Of a DNA stretch of 64,000 nt, positions 56,261 through 64,000 are shown piece after piece. The translations under genes and the position numbers were made by a program. The stretch comes from Stomorhina lunata. Taxonomy: Eukaryota; Arthropoda; Insecta; Diptera; Rhiniidae. The notes under the pieces are model-generated. The model was not told where the DNA came from, ran no database searches, and saw nothing but the letters and a program-made list of their open reading frames with translations. Each line of letters starts with the position of its first letter. The stretch's first letter is position 1. The stretch lies in contig OW121743.1 in assembly GCA_933228675.1 (NCBI GenBank), positions 117,002,542 to 117,066,541 on the forward strand. The letters are read 5' to 3'.

Positions 56261-56904
56261 CGGCTAATTTATCATATTTATTTTTTCGAAACCATCGCAG
56301 TTGATATTGGTTCAAAAGGGTCAATTATTTCAGGTTTCTTGAATATCACATAACTTCCTGGAATTGAGAAACTTTTAACATTTTTGAGGTAAAAAAGAAA
56401 AAGAAATAAATAAATTCGAATTCGCATTTTTCCTAAGCTAAAGGCATCTGAATGCACTTTTAACTTTATGTTATATACATATATTTAAGAATTTTTCTGA
56501 CATTTTCTCAAACTCTAGTAAGAATCTTCACTTTGCTTCACCCTACATCAGATATGCTAGGTTTGTGCTTTGATATGACTTTAAATGTAAAAATAAGATA
56601 CTCTAGGAATGTGGTTGTCAGTACATACATGTAAAACTTTTGATTAAAATAAAGTTAGAGTTTCAAAGTAATGTAGGGTATCATATAGTGAGTCTTGTTC
56701 GTACATTATATTTTAGTACCTGGTAGACCGAGCCTTGCTCGGAGCTTTATGATAAGCATTTTGATGAAAACTTTAAAGTTTTTATATATTTTATATTATA
56801 AAGTGCTAAAATAAATTTAGAGGAAAGACATTGTAGAAATATTCAGTTAATTTTGAATTATTTGATTTATTTTGTCCGACCAACACATAGTTTGCATAGT
56901 TTAC
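56261..56904. other. AT-rich repeat-like stretch with a small hairpin
   Basis: No gene seen. At 56728-56742 a perfect hairpin CCGAGC-CTT-GCTCGG lies in GGTAGACCGAGCC, a phrase that looks like part of a dispersed fly repeat. Otherwise unremarkable. Confidence 0.45.
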
Positions 56905-57420
56905 AGTTTAACTCATTTTGAATAATTTTGGAAATTATTCATATCAACAGAAACCTCTGTCGACTCATGCGCAACAACTTTGCTAAAGATTATAGTCTGA
57001 TCAAATGCACAGTTTACGATTTAATTCAATTTGAGTAGTTTTCTGTGGCGCCACCTGTCGGACTTTGCTTATTCCAATTCATAAAACTTCTTCGGCTTAT
57101 CCGTAAGAACTTTGCTGAAGATTATAGCATGATTAAATGCACAGCATACGATTAAATTGACTTTGAGTAAGTTTCTGTAGCGCCACCTGTCGGAAATTAT
57201 TCATACCAACTAAAAAGCCTTCGTCGGCTCATGCGCTACAACTTTGCTAAAGATCATAGCATGATCAAATCTACAGTTTACGATTTAATTAATTTTTAGT
57301 AATTTTCAGTGGCGCCATCTGTCGGAAATTAGTCTTATCAACTTTAAAACCTTCGCCGGCTTATCCGCAACATCTTCGCTAAAGAGCATAACACAATCAA
57401 ATTCACAGTTTACTATTCTA
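56905..57420. repeat. 132-bp tandem repeat, about four units
   Basis: Units share CTTCG(T/C)CGGCT(C/T)AT, AACTTTGCTAAAGAT(T/C)ATAG and AC(G)ATTTAATT(C/G)A segments. The last three carry (G/A)GCGCCA(C/T)CTGTCGG at 57047, 57179 and 57311, spaced exactly 132 bp; the first unit lacks it. The reverse complement of that box, AGGTGGCGC or AGATGGCGC, resembles the fly CTCF binding motif. Confidence 0.85.
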
Positions 57421-58037
57421 TAAAGAACATACATACAGACAAACATTCATTTGTTTAAAATAATACTAATTTTTCCCCCTTTTTATTCCCTAATTTCTAA
57501 AAGTTCCATATGTATATTTGGAACTTTTTTGGTGCCAATTGAATTCGGTACATTTTTTTAAAACGCATTTAACATAATGTATAATGTTCCTATTCATATT
57601 ACTTATTTATCCCTTTTTTACCCATTTTGGCTCCAAAATCAAAAAAGTACCAAATACGTGTTTCATGTTTTTTTTTACATCTATTGATTGCAGTACCAAG
57701 TTTCTTTCTATATTCTTTAGTTTAAAATATAAGAGTGGGTTAAAAAGGTGCCAAGAAAACTATTTTCACCCTTTTTACCCCCTATCGGACATAGTTTCAA
57801 AAAAGTACCAAACACCTGTCCGCTTATTTTTAAAGCTGCTTAAAACGTAATTTTAATTTTGTTTCTATACCTATTACTTTAGGAGACATAGCGTTTTCGA
57901 TTTTTTCCCCTTTTTACCCGTTTTTACCCTCTTAGAGGTAAAAGTTCCAAAAGTTCCTTCTTCTTCGACCTATACATCAAAAAAGATACCCACTGTCCAA
58001 ATTTTATCAAAATCGTTAGAGCCGTTTTCGAGGTAGC

Positions 58038-58042
<5 letters not shown>
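57421..58042. repeat. Dispersed repeat related to 49.6-50.6 kb, opposite sense
   Basis: AAAAAAGTACCAAA(T/C)AC and CCCTTTTTACCC recur several times, the reverse complement of phrases at 49700-50450. It ends with AAAATCGTTAGAGCCGTTTT then CGAGGTAGCC, next to a TA run. Confidence 0.55.

Positions 58043-58070
<28 letters not shown>
58043..58070. repeat. (TA)n microsatellite
   Basis: Fourteen uninterrupted TA repeats at the border of the preceding dispersed repeat. Confidence 0.95.
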
Positions 58071-58074
<4 letters not shown>

Positions 58075-59220
58075 TATTGCTCGTTTAAGAATATAAGATT
58101 TGCTTTACTTTGCAATCACTTATATGTATATATGATGATGTGTTAAGTCGTGCTGAGAATTTTCTTTTGATCATTTATTATAACACGTGTTTTCTTAATA
58201 ATTACATTCTGCACAGTGGGAATTAAATTTTAATGTATTATATTCTAGTTTAAAAGCAGATACATTCTGATTAATGACATTTTAACGAAATTTTGGTATT
58301 ATTAAGTAAACAAAGGATTCAAAAGCAAAAGTTGGTTATAGATGGAAGCTTAAACTTTCATCAGTAAGAAGAAAAATGCATTAATTACATTGTTTTAAAA
58401 ATTTGTTTAGCTTGACTAAATTTGTCTTTTTTTAAATAACTTTCGTAATTTTTCAGTAAAAATATTTTTAAAGTTGTCATATTAAAGCTAAAATATTGAT
58501 AAATAATCTAAAGAAAATTTCATTTAATTATCTTAACTGGTTTTCCCGTATATTATTGTTAAAGTCAAAATTTTGTGAAAATAGTTCAAAAATTTAAATT
58601 TCAAAAAAACTTCTTAAAATACATTTTAAATCTCACTGTAATCTGAAAAAGTAAAAAGTTTTTCTGTTCTTTCAAGTATTTCATACAAAGTCGTAAACAA
58701 TAATTTGTTTTTCATTGATTTGAACTTTACCCACAAACAATAATTGACTGCAGTTCCTCGAGTAATTCCAAGAGTTTTCATTCACATTCGATAGCTTTTG
58801 AAAATAACTTCTGTGTATACAAAAATAAATTGTACAAGAATTCTTAAAGTTAAAAGTAGAATTTCATCAACCACCTGTTTTTTCCGTTTGAAAATTAAGT
58901 TTTGACTTGAAAATAGTTTATTTCAGTTCAAGTTTTCTCTAAAAAGTTGAAAATTTGTTGTCTTACTTGTTAATGGCTGATTGCAGGTATATTTTTGGGT
59001 TGATTTTAGCGTTGAAAATTTTAGTTAAAAGTTTTTCAACAATTTTTGATTTTAATCTTTTGCTTCGGAAAATTTTGAACAAGCAGAAGTTATTGAAGGA
59101 GGAGATAATTAAAGTTTTTGAAATTGGATCAAGTTTTTGGTTTTAAGTAAAGGAAGATTTGAAATAAGTTTTATTTTTAGAAACAAACATGTTTTTCTCA
59201 TAAGTTTTTAATTAAGAGTT
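58071..59220. other. AT-rich non-coding stretch
   Basis: No gene supported. A 63-codon frame at 58955-59146 lacks any recognised motif. The segment around 58400-58600 has phrases (AAATTTGTCTTTTTTTAAAT, ATTATCTTAACTGG) reminiscent, in reverse sense, of the leader before array L. Confidence 0.45.
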
Positions 59221-60845
59221 TATAAAAAATTTTTTAATTTTTTTTTTTTAAATTCCATTAATATGTTTTCTTTAAGAAAATTCAATTAAAAAAGAATTTC
59301 GTAAAAAATTTTTTTTTAAGAAAAATTTTATTAATTTCATAAAAAATCTGCTATAAGAATTTCATAAAAAAATTTATAAAAAAACAATATAAAATTCTTT
59401 CTTTAAAAAAAATTTAATTAAAATTTTTCTATAAAAAAATTTCATTAAAATTTTTCTATAAGAAAAATTTCATTAAAATGTTTCTATAAGAAAAATTTTA
59501 TTAAAATTTTTCTATAAGAAAAATTTTATTTTAAGTTTTTCCATAAGAAAAGTTTTTTTTCTATAAAAAAAATTTCAATACAATTTTTCTATAAAAAAAA
59601 TTTCAATAAAATTTTTCTATAAAAACATTGTACGAATTTTTCTATGAGAAAAATTATATTACAAATTTTCTATAAGAAAAATGTAAGTAAAATTTTCTAT
59701 AAGAAAAATTTTTATTAAAATTTTTTTTTGAAGAAAAATTTCCTTAAAATTTTTCTATAAAATAAATTTCATCAAAATTTTTCTATAAGAAAAATTTCAT
59801 CAAAATTTTTTCTAACAAAAAAAATTTCATTAAACTTTTCTATAAGAAAAATTCTATAAAATTAAAATTTTTTTTTTAAATTTCCTATAAGAAAATTTCG
59901 CTAAAATTTTTTTTTAATATTCTTAAATTTTTTCTATAGGGAAATTTTCGATAAAAATTTTTTATAAGAAAAATTTTTTTTAAGAAAAAATTTCATCAAA
60001 ATTTTTCGATAAAAAAAAATTTCAATCAAAAGTTTTCTATAAGAAAAATTTCATTAAAATCTTTCTATAAGAAAAATTTCATTAAAATCTTTCTATAAGT
60101 AAAATTTTATTACAATTTTTCTATAAGAAAAATTTCATTAAAATTTTTATATAAGAAAAATTTCATTAGAATTTTTCTATAAGAAAAATTTCATTAAAAT
60201 TTTTTTATAAGAAAAATTTCATAACAATTTTTCGATAAGAAAAATTTCATCAACATTTTTCGATAAGAAAAATTCTATAAAAATTTCCGATAAGAAAAAT
60301 TCTATGAAAATTTTCGATAAGAAAAATTTCATATAAATTTTTCTATAAGAAAAATTTCACTAAATTTTTCTATAAGAAAAATTTGATATAAATTTTTCTA
60401 TAAGAAAAAATTTCATTAATATTTTTTAATAGAAAAATTTTAATTATAAAATTTTGATAGAAAAATTTCACTCAATTTTTTCTATTGAAAAATTTTCATT
60501 GTTAATTTTTTTCTATAGAAAAATTTTCATTATAAAATTTTTTCTTTAGACAAATTTTCATTTTAAATTTTTTTCTATAGAAAAATTTTCACTATAAAAT
60601 TTTTTCTATAGAAAAATTTTCATTATAAAATTTTTTCTATAGAAATATTTTCATTATAAAATTTTTTCTATAGAAACATTTTCATTATAAAATTTTTTCT
60701 ATAGAAAAATTTTCATTATAAAAATTTTTCTATAGAAACATTTTCATTACAAAATTTTTTCTATAAAAAATTTTCATTATAAAATGTTTTCTATAAAATT
60801 TTTTCTATAGAAAAATTTTAATTTAAAATTTTTTCATATATAGAT
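59221..60845. repeat. Minisatellite array N (28-bp, then 31-bp subtype)
   Basis: 59221-60420 consists of diverged 28-bp units (CATTAAAATTTTTCTATAAG then AAAAATTT). From about 60420 to 60830 the subtype changes to a 31-bp unit (ATTATAAAATTTTTTCTATA then GAAAAATTTTC). Both keep the CTATA(A)GA core. Confidence 0.88.
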
Positions 60846-62235
60846 GTTTTTGATAAAACATTTAAATTTCTATAATTTAAACACTCTTCAAATTTTAGAC
60901 AACAAATCGATTATATTTGCAAAATAAAATTACCATTAGGAGTAAACAAATGTTTTGTTTGTCTTGAGTGAAATAGGATAAACAAAGTGACAAAAATACA
61001 TAACAAATTCTATAAAAAGGAAAATGACCTTAAACCTCATTTGTAAAGAAGAACTAAATGAAAAAAGTGATAAAAAATAAAAGTACTAATGATGATAGAC
61101 TGAAGGACAGACAGTCGGATGGACAAACTGACAGCCAGACAGACGTAGGGACAAAAGGAAAGACGGATAGACAAATATCCTAAGAGGGGATAGAAAACAA
61201 GATTAAAAAAATAAGATATAAAATAAAGTAAAAAACTTGTCCTATTAAAACACTGGACAGAAGTCCTGGTCATCATTTGATGTAACACGTAAAATTATGT
61301 AGAGAAACGTGAACAAACATACCCCTACTCATAAACTCACACAGACAAACATACATGACAAGAGTATTTACAAAAAATATAGAAAGAGCATAAAGGAAAT
61401 CAGTAAGTGGCCGAGTGTGAGTAGATTCTCCGGAAATGCTTTTACGCCATTGAGTGTAAGTGTATTCATGAGTGTGTGGGTGTGTGTGTGTATAAGAGCT
61501 GATGTTGTTGCGGTTAAAGTTTACTTTCTACTTCATTGAGTTTTTGTTTGTTTTTAGTAGTCAGTTATTGTTGTTGTTTGCTATAAACTTTTATTTTTTG
61601 TTGCTATTTCTAAAACCGTAAATGGGTGGCTTGAGGTGACTGAAACAGAAAGTCATAATATAACAACGAACAAACATCAAAAAAACTAAAAAAAAAAAAA
61701 CTAAAACTAAACAAAAACTTTGTTGTTTCTGATAATAATGTTATTGATGTATGTTTGTACCAGAACTTTTTATACTCATGTTGTTTTTTCATGTCCTTAT
61801 AAGTTGTAACATTAAAACATCAAAAACAACAAAATAAAACTGAATGGATGAATGAATGGACGAAAGAAAGGAGTGTTGTGGTCGCCTGTGTTGTTTAACA
61901 GATCCTCCTGAATGTTACAAATTAACAACACATGCTACTTAATAATGATTACATCAAAAACAAAAAACAAAGAGACTTAAAAATAATCACAGAAAATGGG
62001 TATAAAATTGGCGTAAAAAACTTTTTCATGTAACCCTAAAAATCAACAAGATAGTATAAAAAAAATTGCAAATCTATTTGTATGTATTAAATAAAGAAAT
62101 TAATTAAAAGCCACGACCCTAGAAAAAGTTGAGAAAAAAATGGTTGTGGTTTTGAAATTTGTGGTAATCAAAGAAAAGCTTGTAAATAAGCTTGAAAAAA
62201 AAAACAAAATTTTTTTCATAAGAATATTTAAATCA
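60846..62235. other. Non-coding stretch with microsatellites
   Basis: No gene supported. It contains a GACA/GACG-type region at 61095-61170, a TG run at 61471-61490 and a CAAA/TTGTTG-rich part at 61540-61830. The lower repeat content suggests some single-copy DNA. Confidence 0.5.
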
Positions 62236-64000
62236 AAAACTTAAATAAAAATTTTGTAAAGGAAAAATTTCACAAAATTTTTTCTATAAGAAAAATTAAT
62301 CAAAATTTTTCTATAAGAAAAATTTCATCGACATCTTTCTATAAGAAAAACTTAATTAAAATTTTTCTATAAAAAAAAATTTAATTCAAATTTGTCTATA
62401 AGAAAAATTTCCTAAAAATTTTCTATAAGAAAAATTTCATCAAAATTTTTGTTTATGAAAATTCTGGATCAAAATTTTTTTATAAGAAAAATTTTATTAA
62501 AACTTTTCTATAAGAAAAATTTCATTGAAATTTTTCTATAAGAAAAATTTTACCGCAATTTTTCTATACAAAATATTTCACTAAAATTTTTATTTTTTTA
62601 TCTATAAGAATAATTTCATCAAAATTTTTCTATAAGAATAATTTCATCAAAATTTTTCTATAAGAAAAATTTCATCAACATTTTTCTATAAGAAAAATTT
62701 CAATAAAATTTTTCTATAAGAAAAATATCATTAAAATTTTTCTGTAAGAAAAATTTCATTAATAATTTCATTAAAATTTTTCTATAAGAAAATTTTATTA
62801 AAATTTTTCTATAAGAAAAATTTCATTAAAATTTTTCTATAAGAAAAATTTCATTAAAATTTTTCTATAAGAAAAATTTCATTAAAATTTTTCTATAAGA
62901 AAAATTTCATTAAAATTTTTCTATAAGAAAAATTTCATTAAAATTTTACTATAAGAAAAATTTCATTAAAATTTTTCTATAAGAAAAATTTCATTAAAAT
63001 TTTTCTATATGAAAAATTTCATTAAAATTTTTCTATAAGAAAAATTTCATTAAAATTTTTCTATAAGAAAAATTTCATTAAAATTTTTCTATAAGAAAAA
63101 TTTCATTAAAATTTTTCTATAAGAAAAATTTCATTAAAATTTTTCTATAAGAAAAATTTCATTAAAATTTTACTATAAGAAAAATTTCATTAAAATTTTT
63201 CTATAAGAAAAATTTCATTAAAATTTTTCTATAAGAAAAATTTCATTAAAATTTTTCTATAAGAAAAATTTCATTAAAATTTTTCTATAGGAAAAATTTC
63301 ATTAAAATTTTTCTATAAGAAAAATTTCATTAAAATTTTTCTATAAGAAAAATTTCATTAAAATTTTTCTATAAGAAAAATTTCTGTAAAATTTTTCAAT
63401 AAGAAAAATTTAATTAAAATTTTTCTATAAGAAATATTTCATTAAAATTTTTCTATAAGAAAAATTTAATTAAAATTTTTCTATAAGAAAAATTTCATTA
63501 AAATTTTTCTATAAGAAAAATTTCATTAAAATTTTTCTATAAGAAAAATTTTATCAATATTTTTCTATAAGAAAAATGTCATCAAATTTTTCTATGGGAA
63601 AAATTTTCAAAGTTTTTCTACAAGGAAAAATTCATCAAAATTTTTCTAGAAAAAAAAAAATTGTCGGCAAAGTTTTCTATAAGGAAAAATTCATCAAAAT
63701 TTTTCTTTAAGAAAATTTCATCAAAATTTTTCTTTAAGAAAATTTCATCAAAATTTGAAGTTTAAATAAAAGTTCATAAAATGTTTTTCTTTAGGAAGAA
63801 TATAATCAAATTTTTTCTATTAGAGAAATTTTATCAAAATTTTTCTATAAGAAAAATTTCATCTAATTTTTTTATAAGAAAAATTTCATCAAAATTTTTT
63901 ATAAGAAAAATTTCATCAAAATTTGTCTTTAAGAAAAATGTCATCAAAAATTTGAATAAGAAAAATTTCATTAACATTTTTTATAATTAAAATGTCACCA
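62236..64000. repeat. 28-bp minisatellite array O, runs off the window
   Basis: The unit is ATTAAAATTTTTCTATAAG then AAAAATTTC, 28 bp. 62800-63540 is highly homogeneous (about 26 units, few changes); both flanks are diverged, with ATCAAAATT variants. It continues to the last base, so its true length is unknown. The 69-codon frame at 63781-63990 is only the array. Confidence 0.93.

Noticed and set aside
63781..63990. 69-codon frame with repeating FIRKISSKF-like segments
   Set aside because: It reads through the 28-bp array at the window end.

Overview
This is very AT-rich, gene-poor DNA from a dipteran insect, most likely a higher (schizophoran or calyptrate) fly. The evidence is the content: irritans-type and DD41D (rosa-type) mariner transposons, a hAT MITE, a Jockey/CR1-like and an RTE-like LINE, tRNA-derived Pol III promoter remnants, long fields of 28-35 bp minisatellites, and none of the compact gene order or ribosome-binding sites of bacteria. 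I found no convincing host gene, exon, rRNA or functional tRNA. The window looks like intergenic or large-intron DNA built from satellite arrays and nested transposons. Species cannot be fixed from sequence alone.

Layout. 1-17.3 kb: successive minisatellite blocks (1-3955, 4991-7080, 8005-9610, 10556-13550, 15091-17345) separated by unremarkable AT-rich DNA. Each block has its own homogenised unit, but all share a TCTATAGA/TCTTTAGA core flanked by A/T tracts. 17.8 kb: a (TA)n tract. 20.5-26.1 kb: a transposon field with a CCCAGCAAAA-ended element carrying two Pol III-type promoter remnants and a LINE 3' tail, a deleted irritans-type mariner, two identical 20-bp palindromes around a possible piggyBac-like scrap, and a DD41D mariner turned into a palindrome. 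27.5-41.3 kb: hairpin-ended dispersed repeats, a Harbinger-like MITE, several copies of an unclassified inverted-end element with attached minisatellites, and a second, inverted copy of the CCCAGCAAAA element. 41.9-43.2 kb: a complete DD41D mariner with an uninterrupted 361-codon transposase, the only full-length ORF in the window. 44.7-46.8 and 48.1-49.2 kb: 35-bp minisatellites with higher-order structure. 49.2-58.1 kb: more dispersed repeats, a hAT MITE with a perfect 8-bp target duplication, and a Jockey/CR1-like LINE (minus strand) broken by an RTE-like LINE (plus strand) and by a 49-bp LINE tail. 59.2-60.8 and 62.2-64.0 kb: further arrays, the last running off the window.

How parts interact. 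The only protein likely to be made is the DD41D transposase, which could in principle act on its own intact ends. The deleted elements depend on transposases encoded elsewhere. The LINE nest gives a relative history: the Jockey-like element came first, then the RTE-like copy and the 49-bp tail, both with target duplications still readable. The arrays at 32.6-33.1 and 38.0-39.6 kb are joined to the same transposon sequence in opposite orientations, so at least some minisatellites appear to travel with, or be seeded by, mobile elements.
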